A stretch of DNA of 64,000 bases, taken from NCBI GenBank assembly GCA_031308135.1, contig JAHLJT010000631.1:262216925-262280924 (forward strand), in the 5' to 3' direction. The DNA is from Acheta domesticus. Lineage: Eukaryota > Arthropoda > Insecta > Orthoptera > Gryllidae. Both the position numbers and the translations under genes were made by a program. Shown here piece after piece: positions 11,149 to 23,196 of this stretch. The number at the start of each line of letters is the position of its first letter. Position 1 is the first letter of the stretch. Under the pieces are notes generated by a model. The model saw only the letters and a program-made list of their open reading frames with translations. It did not search any database and was not told where the DNA came from.

Positions 11149-11167
11149 AAAAATAAAATTAATGTCA

Positions 11168-14050
11168 ATAACGCTGTCTAAAAAATAGTGTATGACACAT
11201 GTGATAAAAGTTGTTTTCTTTTATTTTGCTCGCGTGATTGCGCCACTTGTCTTAACGGCCTCGTGTCGCAACCTTTTCTATTCTCGAAACAAAATGACAC
11301 TTTGACCACTCGTATCATAAATAACTATTAGCGCACGCTACTGAGGTTAAAAAGTTTCCCTATTGATTTCAAGGGGGTCATTTGCATTAAGTAGTTGTCT
11401 ATACTTCCGCAAATACTGCAAATTACTCATTAATGATTTATAATGTGAATGAAATTTTATTTGATAATTAATACAAGTGAGAGAGATCACTCATTAACAT
11501 TTGACAGTTATTTCTTTACAACGATAATAAACCGGTACTAGTCAATGTGTCACTTTGAATATTTGTTAACGTTAAAGACTCAACCATTTTTTATTCTTTC
11601 TTGCTTCTTGTCACAATAATTAAATTTTATTGTTTATCCAGTTCATATTCATCCCGTTTGCTGTCAATATGTTCCGCCACAGACATGCTTGTTTACTTCA
11701 TTAGAAATTGAAACGCGGGAGCTAGCTTGTCGACGAGGCATCAGTCTTTCATGGCCATATACGCAATCAGTAATTTTAATTACCATGGCTGTGATTGTAA
11801 TGTTTGTTCAGCACTCAAGCACAGTTTCAATGCGCAAAATAGTCATTTATGCTACGAGAAGTAAAAGTGCCACTTTATTTTGCGAGTAAGAGTTGATGCT
11901 ACACGAGGCCGAAAGGCGTAATTCAACGAGCAACATAAAATCACTTTTACCACGTGTGTCACGCACTATTTGTAGACAACCTTACTGCCTTTCATTTTAT
12001 TTTTAAGTATCCAAATCACTTAATGATACATTAAGGTCAGTAGTAGCTCTCGCGGTCAGACGAAAGTATTTTGTTTTCTTTGTTGTATACTCAGATTCAA
12101 CTGAACATTTGAGCATTGTCTCACTTTTAGCACTTGTGCTGAAAATTCCTCTTTACGCACGCAACGCATGTCCTGAAAGAGCCGCTTGTGCTAATGACTG
12201 TCTGCAAAACTATCTCCCCAGTTCATGAAATGAAGCGTGCGGACGAGCACGGCAGGGCGGCGTGCGAGCCGGATGCAAACTGCGACCGCGGCGAAAACTA
12301 AGTGCAAGGATATCCCGTGACTTATTTGGTGGAGCGGAAGGTAGCAGAAAAAGCGTTGAAGGTGGACTAAGGAAAGTGCGAAGCGGACGATGAATGAAAG
12401 GATGGAAGATCGTGATGGAAGGAGGAGGATTCACGAAGGAATCGAAGGCGTTGATGAAGGAGTATGGGCAACTTTACCGCAAAAGAAGGAAGTTGTTCCT
12501 GTGCCACAGAAATGGAACTGATACACGCGCCTTTCAAATACACTTTAGAGATAATGGAGGAAGTTGCCACATCGCGGAAGTTTTGCAGGACGACCAGACG
12601 TAGAAACTTATAAACATGAGAACAGACGGTCAAGTTCATTGCACAGATAATATTCAAAGAATAGTTTAATTCTCAACCTCGCAAAAACAGGGACAATGAG
12701 AAGACAAAAATAGAAACAAAAAATATTTCAGTTACCTCCCTTAAAATGCGTATACCTACTCTCCGTCAACAATAATAAGCAGTGATTTGAATGCATTTCT
12801 AAAAACAGTTTCTGGCAGAAAGCAAAGAATAATGCTGTGAAGAAAACTAAAAGTATATTTATTTGAGCAACTTCCTAAAATGTTTTATGTATGATGCTAT
12901 TGTTTCTCATGCATTACCTAAAAAAAGTTTATTTTGGTCTCGTTTACAGAAGAATAATGAACTGCAGGAAAGAATTACTAGCCATATTTTATATTCTTCC
13001 AACACGATGACGCGACATTTTTTTCATTTCCTCGCGTAACTGCTTACATTCACATTGTCTCCTTTTCACTTTATAGTATACATGTTAAACGACGCACAAG
13101 CACGTCCCGCATATTGTGACCATAAACTTTTCAGAGACATTTTAAAATTCCTCACACGCATTTTGCTTTTGTAGGAACGTTATTAGTCACTTGTAGTTGT
13201 ATTACTGCTCTCGTAAAGGTTTTTCTTTACGACAAATAAGCCAGTTGATGAAGTCCAAAATTAAATTTCCTTCTAATACTACAAACTTAACTGAACTTTC
13301 AGCTAAAGAAAAGTATATGATGACGTACCAAGTTACAAAATTCTCTGATACAAACAAATAGTTTACTTTCTAAGTCGTGATTCAGAATTTTAAATTCTAA
13401 ATAAATATTACATATCTACTTCACTTCTTGTTTCATAAATCTGGTTTCTTGAAAAATTGAAAATAGTTCTTGATGGTTGTTATAAGTAATAAAGAAAAAG
13501 TTTATTAGTTACTTCAATTATTTAAAAGAATAAAATACTTTACTTTATTACAGAGTGAATGAAACACATTAGTTCAAGAAGAGGACAAAAAGTAGAAGTG
13601 ACTATCTTATCTGTTTTGGCTAATGAGAAACCACGTCAACCATTTATAATAATCTTTTTCCACCACCATTAATTCGCACTTTTTAGTTTCTGACGAATAA
13701 ATTATACAGTATTATCAGGAAAAGAGAAAACTAAATGCATCACAATTCAGAAAGTATGTCCACGGGAGAGACAGTAAATAAAAAAACATAACTTTTAACT
13801 TACATCATCATTGAGAATGTGTAAAACTAGTCGGACGCCTGAAGGTATTGCATCGAGATAAAATGACGATGGTCGGGCACACTGACAAAAGGCTAGAGTT
13901 TTCGTTTACCTTCCATTGTTTTGCAAAATTGATTTAAATATTTATCTATGTTCGAACGTGTAATTATTTAAATAAAATTGTATGTTATCATATCGACAGT
14001 ACATCATAATACACAATTTAATAACAAATGTGTTGATTATTTAACAAAAA
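11168..14050. other. AT-rich spacer, no supported gene
   Basis: Noncoding AT-rich DNA with a slightly GC-richer patch at 12220-12480. The open frames there overlap on both strands and show no family motifs, and no dispersed repeat of this window was recognised. Confidence 0.5.
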
Positions 14051-14079
14051 TCTACCTACCCCCACCCCCGTGCCCACCT

Positions 14080-14370
14080 CCAAACGATCGGCTGGATGCC
14101 TCCCTGGTGGGGCAAGAATGTTCGCCGTCGATAAGGCGCCAGTGCCGCCCAGCCGCAGGTCGTGTGTGCCGAGTGCTTGCGGCCGCCCCGGGGGATTTAT
14201 GGGCCGAGCAGGCCCGCGCTAATCCACATTTCGCCACCGGCGGCGCTGCGGAGGCGGAGAAGTTGGGGGCGGAGGCGGAGGCCAGACCGCGAGGCGCGGA
14301 CGAAAACCGCCGTCCGTCAGCGTCACTTTTTGCGCAAACGGGGCAGCGAAAGGGACTTTTCAAATGCCGT
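14080..14370. promoter_or_regulatory. CpG island, possibly a promoter
   Basis: Isolated GC- and CpG-rich block containing GATTTATGGG and several GGCGGAGGCGGAG words. Frames are open on both strands, as expected from composition. No exon could be assigned. Confidence 0.35.
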
Positions 14371-14819
14371 TTCCCGATGAAATGCCACTGAAAACATGTT
14401 CTCCGAAACTTTTGAAAATTAGAAATGTTTTGTTTCTACTTCGAGTTTGTCGAAATTACTTGTGCTAGCTAGAATGTATTCATATGTTTAATCTGTAGAA
14501 TATATTCTCACATATTATGTTAATTTTCATTTCCATTTATTTATTACCTTCGCTAAAAGAAAGCTAAGTCTTAACGGAAAGAGGGATGTATTACAAATAC
14601 TTAGGAAAAAATCAAAATTCAGGGATACGATGAATGTTGAGCGAAAACCATCTCAGTCATTCATGAGACATAAGTAAATCTTGTTGTTTTGAAAGTGTAG
14701 ATTTATGTGAATTTGCTCGATAACATCAGTATTCAGAATGAGCACAGCCTTCAAAACAGATTGATGATAATTGTGAGTAATCGTTTTTCCTCTCACTGTC
14801 GCTGAGTTTCTGCTGAGGG

Positions 14820-15360
14820 AACCCCGCATGCGTCTTGGCGGGCGAAGGAGTGGCCGCCGCAAGGAGGCCAGAGGCCACAAGCGGGCCGATGCGGACCGCC
14901 CCGGCCAGCGCGACCTACCCACTGCGTGGTTGAAGACCCAAGTCCGCCTCGCCCACGCCCACGCCCACGCCCTCGGTCTCACTCCCTCGCTCTCATCCTC
15001 GCAGTCGCCCACGCCCAGGCCCTCGCCTACACCCTCGCTCTCACCCTCGCCTACACCGGCCCAAGCCCTCGCTCTCACCCACGCCTCCGCCCCCGCTCGT
15101 CCCCTCGCCTATGCCCACTCCTCGCCCACTCCCTCGCTCTCGCTCCCGCCTCGCCCACTTCTCGCCCACGCTCTCGTGCACGCCCGCACCTCAGCCCTCT
15201 CCCATGCCCTCCCCTTCGCCCACGCTCTCGCCCTTGCCCACGCCTCGCCCACGCCCCGCCCTTATCCCCGCCCACGCCCATTCCTCGCTGTCGTTCTCAC
15301 CCACACCCACAATTTCGTCCTCTTCCTCGTCCACACCCTTGCTCACACCCTAACCCACAT
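14820..15360 (+). repeat. C-rich degenerate tandem repeat (CGCCCACGCC, CTCGCTCTCAC words)
   Basis: More than 400 bases of imperfect short repeats built on CGCCCACGCC, CCCTCGC and TCTCACCC, with purines nearly absent on the plus strand. Three long frames are open at once, and all read as Pro, Arg, Ala, His, Ser and Leu runs that the repeat itself dictates. Not a credible gene. Confidence 0.8.
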
Positions 15361-18055
15361 ATATAGAGAAACGTCGCAATGCACTGCAATCGGGAAGAGA
15401 TTAACGTATGCTCCATTGCACTCCTCCGACCCTGTTTCTCGAGCTGTAAATTCCCTCTCCCACCAGGAGATCCTATCTGCACATTTGTCTAATATTCAAA
15501 CTCTTTTGCGAAATGATAACACGTCTAAACACGCAAGTAAATTATAGTACGGCACTTTAAAGGGATGCGATAGGAATCTGTGCTCATTACGTCATGTTCG
15601 CCATAAAATATTTCTAACACTGAAACAAAATGTACATGCTTGAGGGAATAAGCGTTGATAAGAAGAAAGTTTTTGTGGAGTCATTTCTCAACAATGTTTG
15701 AAATGTTATCCAAAAAGTAAATCAAAATAATTGTATCACTATTCTGCACAAATACAACAATTCACTTTCATTCAATATAATATTTTTATTTTTATTTCAA
15801 TGATTAATGCGACAATACATTATTATCAATAAATATTTCTTTCTTGATAATTAATCACGAGGCGCACTTCAATAGTTATTTTTTTACAATGTGGATTATA
15901 AAAATGAAACAAATCGTTGAGAAAAACTATTTCAGAACCTTCTTTTCTAATTTTAACTTGTATGAGGATTACCGTAAACAGTATATGTCGAGACGAAAAA
16001 GTAAAATGTGCTCTTCATTTCATTATTGAAATTATTAGTCAATAAATCAAGAAACGTGATCTATCGTGACTGCCTAGCAACCAAATTTACTGTCAGACGA
16101 AATGAGAAACAATGGAGTTCTGTCTGACTAGAATAGTTGTAAATGCTGAAAAATACCTGAAATGATGCCATTAAAATGGCTACCACACTGAAATGGAGTA
16201 AAAAGTAAAAATCAGTACATCTGCAACTTTTTTAAAGACTGCCTAGTAACAAATTCAAAGAAAATCGATTTGCAAGTTTCGTAGTTCCTGCGCAAAAAGC
16301 AAGTTTACAGAAAGACGAAATGCGGACCTGTTAAGTAAATTAGGGCCAGGTTTCGGGCGATCAATAAAGAAATAAAATTTGTCAAATCTTCTTTGTTCGA
16401 TGAAATACATTAAACATACTTCGGCAAAGCCAAAAATGAATTTCTTGAATAATGACATAAGAGAAATAAAGAATTATGAACAATGGAATCATAAATTATG
16501 AGACCGAATATTGATAAAATAATGTGACAAATGTAAAATTTCATAATGTGAAGACAACTAATATCCCATACCGTATGCTTAGCTTAAACACTGCCCCAAA
16601 CAACTAGAAATGAATACAATTTGAAAGAGTAGCGGGTTAAGGCAATAATATATTTATTTTTGCTTTTCTTATTACAATTATCCAGCAAATACGAATTTTA
16701 TTTAATAAAAATTTTATGTTTTTGAAATTAATAAAAATACTATATATAAAATACGATATTGCTTTAATATTTTTATAGTAGTTCAAATACGTTAGCTGCA
16801 AAATTTTGAATATTATAAAATGTTTGTATCACATTCCACCATACACGTAGTATTTTTTTACGAGTATTTTATACTTGGCACAGTAGAAGAATTTTGAACC
16901 GCAGGAACGATGAAATTACGCGAGTGTATTTGCAAAAGACATTTCTGTAAAATCAAAATAAAGTTTGAAATAACTGTATTATAATTATATTACATAATAT
17001 AGTAAGAGCTAAATAAACTCTCGACAAAAGATAAATACCCGGAAAATGAGAAAACGCAGCAGTCAAATAAAATGTTTATTCTAACTGATGTGAAAAAAAA
17101 GAAGAAAGTATATTAAAACAGAAATACATAGTCAAAAATGAAGTTTGAGACAGACTTTTTACAATAAGAAAAAGTAATGTTCAAATCTGATGAGAAAACG
17201 CTTTAATATTCCATATCCGCTAGCTTGAATATTTCCGTAAACCACACCTGTTACATCAGTTTGTAAACTCAAGTTAAATAATGTTCTCAATGGCGCTCTA
17301 GGATTTGAATTCACAAACGTCTAAGTTGCAGGATTCCTGAATTGACGTAGAGGACTACACGGGAATTTGTCTAAATTGCGCGATAGCATATATGTTATTT
17401 TGAAGTTCTTGGAAGACGTATTTTACGGAAAATATATAAATAATTTGAATACAAATTGTTATAATGTATTAAATATATAACCATAAATTAAATTCCTAAG
17501 CCCACACAATCCCCTTGAAAAGAATAGAAGGATTAAATTCTCCGAGACGTGTAGATCTTTAGGAAAGGTAAAGTCAAGGACGTCGCTTCAAATGCAATTT
17601 AATCTAAAATAATACATTATCATAAACAACTGTGAATTACCAAAATCTGAGAAGACTATAGAGCTCCAAATTACCTTTTTATCAAAGGCAATAATACAAC
17701 ACAAATTAATCACACATCGTAGCTGTCTTCTTGCGTATCAATTATAAAATAAGAACCATAAGCTGAAATACTTGATACTCGTCATTCCTAAAAGGATTAA
17801 TTTGTAAAAGTGAAAATAAACGGAAGTCATGTTTGGAAAATAGTAAAATAGCTTAAGCTAAGAATTTAGTTACACATAAAGTTTAAAGCCAAAAAACATA
17901 GTTACCGTGTGCAGTACTTCCAGTTAATTTAAAATTTTGCTACCTCCTTTTGGAGACAGCGCTATTGGACTAGCTCAGCTTTTTGGTAGCGACAAACATT
18001 CTGAAGAATATAATGATTTCAAACTCGAAATATGAGAATAAATACCCAATAGCAT
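15361..18055. other. AT-rich spacer, probably intron or downstream DNA
   Basis: Very AT-rich with no supported exon. If the signal-peptide exon at 19524-19635 is real, this lies in its first intron or further downstream on the minus strand. Confidence 0.5.
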
Positions 18056-18059
18056 TTCA

Positions 18060-19485
18060 ATGACGGTCAATATTTCTAAAATGAAAATATTCAGCAAAAT
18101 GTTATTATCACCAAAATAAAGGATTAGTCCAAAACTCAATATCTATAAAGTATATAAAATCTATTAAGTGGTATTAGTACATTTCGGACTCCGGGTGTGA
18201 CGTTACAGGAAACCCCGCTGCATTTCTACGACGATGAATCTTTCAAAATCGTAACTGTTATGCACGCGACCGCACGAGATGAGCTCCTTGTCTCGGTACG
18301 TAGCAGTGCTGAAATTCCCGTCAGTCTTTCTAAAACGAAAATGTTCAGCAAATTATCAATACCGCCAAAATAAATGATTAGTCCAAACTCAATATTTTAT
18401 AAGAATATAAAATCCCTTGAGTAGTAGTGCTCAAGAAGAGACAAATATTCATCAAATGGTATTACCGCCAAAACGAAGTATTTAATTCCATTAAGAAGTC
18501 GTACATTTCTGACTCAAAATGTGACATAACACACCCCACAGCATTTCCACGGTTGTGAGCCAATTGAGCAGCTATTAAGAGCGCGACCGCAGCTTCTTGG
18601 CTTTGCGCGTGGCAGAGATGAAATGTCCGGCAATCTTTCTAAAATGGAAATATTCAGTAAAATATTACCGCCACAATGCAAATCTAAATATCTATGAAGT
18701 ACATTAAATGGTAGTGATACATTTCCGACTCAGGATGTGACATACACCGCGCAGCATTTCCACGGCGGAGAGTCTATTAAGCAACTATCAAGCGCGACCG
18801 CAGGCGATGAGTTCCTTGTGTCGATGCATAGCAGTGCGGAAATGCCCGTCAATATTTCTAAAATTTAAATAATCATCAAGATGTTATTACCGCCAAAATG
18901 AAGATCGCTAAATACATTTTAAGGGCATTAAATCCATGAAGTGGTGGTGCTGAAGATGTAACATTCTGCATCCCGCAGCATTTCGACGGCGGCGAGGCTG
19001 TTAAGCAACTATTAAGCGAGCGACCGCAGGCGACGAACTCCTCGTCTGGGCGCGTAACAGAGAGGAAATGCCAGTCAATCTTTCTAAATAGAAGATTTTC
19101 AGCAAAATGTTATTACAGCCAAAATGAAGGTTCAATGCAAAACTAAATGTATATGAATCCATAAAGTGGTAGTGCTCAAGATGTAAATTAATATACACAT
19201 CCCGCAGCGGTGAGACTATTAAGCAAGTATTAATCGGGCGATAGCAGGTGACGAACTCCTTGTCTTGGCACGTAGGAGAGAGGAAATGTCCGGCAATCTT
19301 CTTAAAATGGAAATATTTAGTAAAATATTACCTCCAAAAGGTGGTTCAATGCAAAACTAAATATCTATGAATTATAAAAAATCCATTAAGTGGTAGTGCT
19401 CAAGATGTAACATCCCATAGCGGTGAGCCTATTAAGGAACTATTACGCGCGCGACCGCAGGCGATGAGTTCCTTGCGTAGCGGTG
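18060..19485. repeat. Tandem array of about 220-bp units, six copies, in a putative intron 1
   Basis: A TTTCTAAAATGGAAATATTCAG-like anchor recurs at about 18066, 18321, 18631, 18848, 19073 and 19291. Each unit carries ATTACCGCCAAAATG, an AAGTGGTAGTGCTC-type stretch, a CCGCAGCATTTC stretch and a CpG-bearing GCGCGACCGCAGGCGATGAGTTCCTTG end. The last partial end abuts the exon donor at 19523. Spacings of 255, 310, 217, 225 and 218 show fairly uniform units nearest the exon and more irregular ones farther away. Confidence 0.85.
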
Positions 19486-19523
19486 CTTGGGTGCGCGGGT
19501 GCGTGGGGGGCGTGGCTACTCAC

Positions 19524-19635
19524 GCTTGGCCGCCGCGAGGGGCGCGTCGGCCGCCAGGAGGGCGAGGGCGGCGAGGAGGGCCAGGGCGGCGGGGCCGCGG
19601 GGTCGCGGGGCGCGAGCGGGCGCCGTCCAAGCCAT
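19524..19635 (-). CDS. First coding exon of a secreted protein (signal peptide), rest of gene not located
   Basis: From the ATG at 19635-19633 the frame encodes 37 residues plus one base (phase 1), then meets a consensus donor GC|GTGAGT. The peptide is a textbook signal sequence: an Arg-rich n-region (MAWTAPARAPRPRG), a hydrophobic core (AALALLAALALLAA), and a small-residue c-region (DAPLAAA) with likely cleavage before Lys37. Upstream on the same strand are a 5'UTR with CAG runs and a TATA-like TTTTAAAA. The exon encodes little beyond the signal, so the mature protein's function cannot be inferred. Downstream exons would lie at lower coordinates, and none was identified beyond the tandem array. 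Poly-Leu/Ala frames can arise by chance in GC-rich DNA, but the start, signal and donor together are persuasive. Confidence 0.6.
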
Positions 19636-19767
19636 GGAGCTGCTGCTGCTGCTGCTGCGACGGGGGCGCGGCGCGGGGGCGTGCAGGCCGGGTGCTGCTA
19701 GGCTGCCTGGCTGCTGCTGAAGCTGCTGCTGCTGGGGTGCGGGCTGGCCGGCGGCGTCGCGGGGTCT

Positions 19768-20060
19768 GTGGGCCGCGCCGTGCGAGCGCTCGCTTTTAAA
19801 ATCGGGCGCCAGCGCGCGCACCCCCTCCCCTCTCCCGCGCGGGGCGGGCCGGCGCGGGCGCGCACGCGCACGCCCGTGCGGGGCGGAGGAGGGGCGCGGG
19901 CGTGGGTGTAGCGGCCCCGCCCTCGCCTCGCCAACGCCTCCGCCGACGCCCCCGGCCGCGCGCGCCAATGAGCCCCTCATCGCCTCATCGCGCTGCTCAT
20001 TGTGCCGCCCAGCGCTCCTCCTTGACTGATTAGCCTTACATGCAAATGGAAAGTGCTCCC
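19768..20060 (-). promoter_or_regulatory. CpG-rich promoter for the signal-peptide exon
   Basis: On the minus strand, TTTTAAAA (19793-19800) sits about 30 bases before a CCCACAGA initiator-like site near 19768. That leaves a 5'UTR of about 130 bases with two CAG clusters. Farther upstream are a GATTAG homeodomain-like word near 20028 and a consensus octamer ATGCAAAT (20040-20047), just outside the GC-rich block. The transcription start is inferred. Confidence 0.45.
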
Positions 20061-21315
20061 GCGCAACTAGACACTCATTTTTACACTTTCAACTTCTTTA
20101 ATTTTAACCACGGCATATAACAAGTGTGGAATTATAATTGTTAACTATTGCTGTGAAGGATTATAATTAAAATATTACGATGAGTAATCTCATAATTTCG
20201 ATGAAAACGAAAGAACTTCAATGTTAATTTTGGAAATAGGGAGAAAACTAAAGTGAGAGGGATTGTGAAGCGAGCGACAATTTTTCAGTGTGTTTGTAAG
20301 GTATGTAAGTAGAAGTACTACATTTATTTACTAGCCATACGAAAGTTAAATAAATCAATTGCATGTATATACTGATATTTTATATATATTCACCGCCATT
20401 AGTACCTAAAATGATTGTGCGTAGTAATAACGAAGATGAAACTTTAGTCAAAAATAAAAACATATGTTTATGATTTATCAAAGTAACATTCTATAAAAAT
20501 ACAATATTCTTCTATGGTCCAAGTTAAGGACTGTAGCAGAAATAACTTTTCAATTTACTAGAAGGTTTTCAAATGGTAATGAATATACAAAAATAACAAA
20601 AATGATGTTGCATCCAATACGCAAATGAAACAAAAAATAAAAATAGTTGTGAATGAAAAGTCAGATGAAGCCCATGGAAAGGGCCTGAAAAACTTTCTCT
20701 GATGAGAATGTAAATAAGTATTGTGAAAGTAGTAGAATAACTTATTACATGCTGTTCAATTCAACGAAGAGTATTATTTCAGCAAACGCAAATGTAACGA
20801 ACAATTCTATATCTGATTTGTGTAATTTTATTAAATCTCTAATAATAATTATAATTTCTTTCTAATCATAACAAGAAAATTATTACTATTTGCCTTTTTT
20901 CATCACTATAATATTTTTAATTTTTAAAATGCGCATAAATTGCACAAGCAAAACATGTAAATAGAACCACAAGTTTCGTATTTGAAACATATAAATTATA
21001 TTTGAAACTATCAAAACAATACCACACAATTTGCAGGAAAATCTCCCTATCTGCTGATATTCTTCATCAGAATACTAATTTTAATATTTGTTACATTTAA
21101 TGAAATCTACGTATAGTATCTAATCCGGAGAGAATGGATAGTTTTGCATACAAATGTTTTGAAATTGCTCTTTTTACAGACGTGTATTTACTCATCACGC
21201 ATTCACGTAGAATGATTACCTACAGAGAAATCTTTCCTTTAGATTGCCTAATAATATACCTGCCGTCCTGGGTCTCAGGCAACCAATAATAATCCTCGAG
21301 AAAATAAGCCGCGAG
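20061..21315. other. AT-rich spacer, no gene seen
   Basis: Upstream of the putative promoter the sequence becomes ordinary AT-rich DNA. No exon or repeat family was recognised. Confidence 0.5.
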
Positions 21316-21352
21316 TATTATTATTACTATTATTATTATTATTATTATTATA
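21316..21352. repeat. (ATT)n microsatellite beyond LINE copy 0
   Basis: About eleven ATT units with one interruption, lying about 120 bases beyond the 3' end of the minus-strand LINE fragment. On the minus strand it reads AAT/TAA, the same repeat as the other LINE tails. Confidence 0.9.
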
Positions 21353-21385
21353 TTATACACAACATTGTTTTTCTCGGTATTCGCC

Positions 21386-21388
<3 letters not shown>

Positions 21389-21444
<56 letters not shown>
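21389..21444. repeat. (TA)n microsatellite
   Basis: About 28 uninterrupted TA units. Confidence 0.97.
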
Positions 21445-21448
<4 letters not shown>

Positions 21449-21469
21449 ACTGTGTCGGGTTAGTAACCA

Positions 21470-21960
21470 AGGCACAGGCCAATTCATGTTTCATCGTAAT
21501 TTAGGAATTTTCGCACAATCCTGCAAGTGTTTAAGTTTATTGACTTTTGCATTATTTTGAAAGTATATTTTGGTATTTGAATAAGTTCCAGATTTTTTAT
21601 GGATGTTATTTGGTACAACTCCTGTGCACGAAATGACCAGAGGAATAATATGGACTTTTTGGAGATGCCATAGTGCCTTGACGTCTGCTGCTAGTTCTGT
21701 GTATTTCGTTATTTTTTCTGCGTGTGCTATTTGAAGATTTGCTGTTTGTGGAATAGTGATGTCAATCAGGTAGCCAATCTTTTGCCGTTTGTCTACGAAG
21801 GTTATGTCAGGTCTGTTGTGATGAATGACAGAAATTATTACAGATAAAACCATAGTACAACTTATAGTTTGAACTTTCAGTACAAGTACAGTACAGTACA
21901 GTAGTTTGAACTTGAAGTACAGAATCGGGAACATATTTGTAATATGGACAGGTTGTTTCT
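21470..21960 (-). pseudogene. R4/Dong-like LINE copy 0, 5'-truncated, endonuclease end
   Basis: The minus-strand frame 21934-21491 encodes the C-terminal restriction-like endonuclease region of a site-specific-type non-LTR retrotransposon. It has the hallmark RPDI, ~12 residues, then IDITIP, followed by AHAEKITKYTELA and a WHLQKVHIIPLVI-type stretch, ending near TGVVPNN. Nothing of the reverse transcriptase precedes it, so it is 5'-truncated. It is clearly a different subfamily from copies 1 and 2. It lies head to tail with copy 1, whose AAT tail abuts its 5' end. The first 30 or so residues of the frame are not LINE-like. Confidence 0.8.
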
Positions 21961-21999
21961 TGTAGTTTGGTTTTCGCGTACTTTGGATTTGTAGTTTGG

Positions 22000-22000
<1 letters not shown>

Positions 22001-22077
<77 letters not shown>
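22001..22077. repeat. (ATT)n, 3' tail of LINE copy 1
   Basis: About 25 perfect ATT units. On the minus strand they form the AAT tail directly following copy 1's 3'UTR (GTCGTGATTTAGAGGAAT). Confidence 0.95.
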
Positions 22078-22078
<1 letters not shown>

Positions 22079-23160
22079 CTCTAAATCACGACTAAAGATG
22101 TTATGTGTCGGCTGAATATAAAATCTACTCCAGGTTGCAACCAGCTTCCTAAGGAGTAGATCTAGGGACTGTCGGTGCCTCTACAATACTTTGCGCAAAA
22201 TGTGGGCTGTTCCAAATAAAGCGATTTCTTGCACTTCCCAGTCTTTTGAATTACCTGAGAGTTTAGACAAGTTCTTACACAAATTTTGCGGAACAAATCC
22301 CAGAACTCCGATAACTATCGGGACGACCTGTGCTTTTACACCTCACATTCGGCTGATCTCGATTTCCAAACTCTTGTATTTAAGACGTTTCTCTGCCTCC
22401 TTGGTAACGACGTTTTGATCGCAAGGTACAGCAACATCGACAAGTAAACACGATTTGTTCTCCAAATCCCGGATGACTATATCTGGTTTGTTTGCCGCTA
22501 TCGTGCGATCAGTTTGAATTTGTTGGTCGTACAAAATCGTACGCAATCCAACAGACGTCACTGGTTTCGGTGAGTGTTCGTACCACTTGGGGCATGTGTT
22601 CGGAACTTCGAGGGCGGTACAGATCTACCAGTAGAGGTAGCTACACACCCTGTCGTGTCTTTTCAAGTATTCGGTCTTTGCTAGGATTGGACAAGCTGAG
22701 ACAATGTGATCAATGGTTTCTACATGTTCTTGACAAATGCGGCATTTATCATCTTGGGAAATTTTGAGAACCGCTTTATCACAATGTCGTTTTCTCAAGG
22801 CCTTATCTTGGGCAGCTGTTACATGTGCTTCCGATTCTGGCTTCATTCTTCCCCTTTTAAGCCACATAAACGATTGATCTTTATTGATCTGCACCTTGTC
22901 CATTCGTTTCAAATATTGTCCGTGGAGTGGTTTGTCTCTCCACGAATTCTTTAACATTTTTTGTGTCTCAAATTTCATGTTTAGCAGCATCAGAAGTACA
23001 GTGTCTCTGTCATTCTGGGTGTCTTGCGTAGTCTTGTTCGCAATACTTCTTACTGCACTTACAATGCCTCTGTTTCCCGTTCTTCGGTCAGATTTCATGA
23101 CCTGGCTCATTAGTGGGTCATCTTGATGGCTGACTACATACTTTCCCATCCCGGTTATTG
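22078..23160 (-). pseudogene. R4/Dong-like LINE copy 1, 5'-truncated
   Basis: On the minus strand, from about 23160, this encodes the region after the reverse transcriptase, a zinc knuckle of C-x2-C-x8-H-x4-C type (CRICQ through VSAC, near 22720), then the endonuclease with KPDIVIRD and LVDVAVP, and a YKSLEIEISRMW-type helix. A CAG-to-TAG change just after YLYW (near 22634) separates the knuckle from the endonuclease; copy 2 keeps CAG there. The 3'UTR ends in an AAT tail. The 210-residue frame starting at 23257 is chimeric: its first residues come from copy 2's 3'UTR and its Asn run from copy 2's tail. Confidence 0.88.
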
Positions 23161-23196
23161 CATTGTTATTATTATTATTACTATTATAATTATTCC
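23161..23196. repeat. (ATT)n, 3' tail of LINE copy 2
   Basis: Short interrupted ATT run that forms copy 2's tail and also the exact junction with copy 1's truncated 5' end. Confidence 0.9.

Noticed and set aside
14300..14363. CPVC zinc-knuckle-like start in a minus-strand frame
   Set aside because: Only one CxxC pair, no partner ligands, in a GC-rich island where frames are open by chance.
14828..15547. 239-residue Pro/His/Ala/Leu-rich frame and overlapping frames
   Set aside because: Purine-poor degenerate repeat leaves three frames open at once; no domain or splice support.
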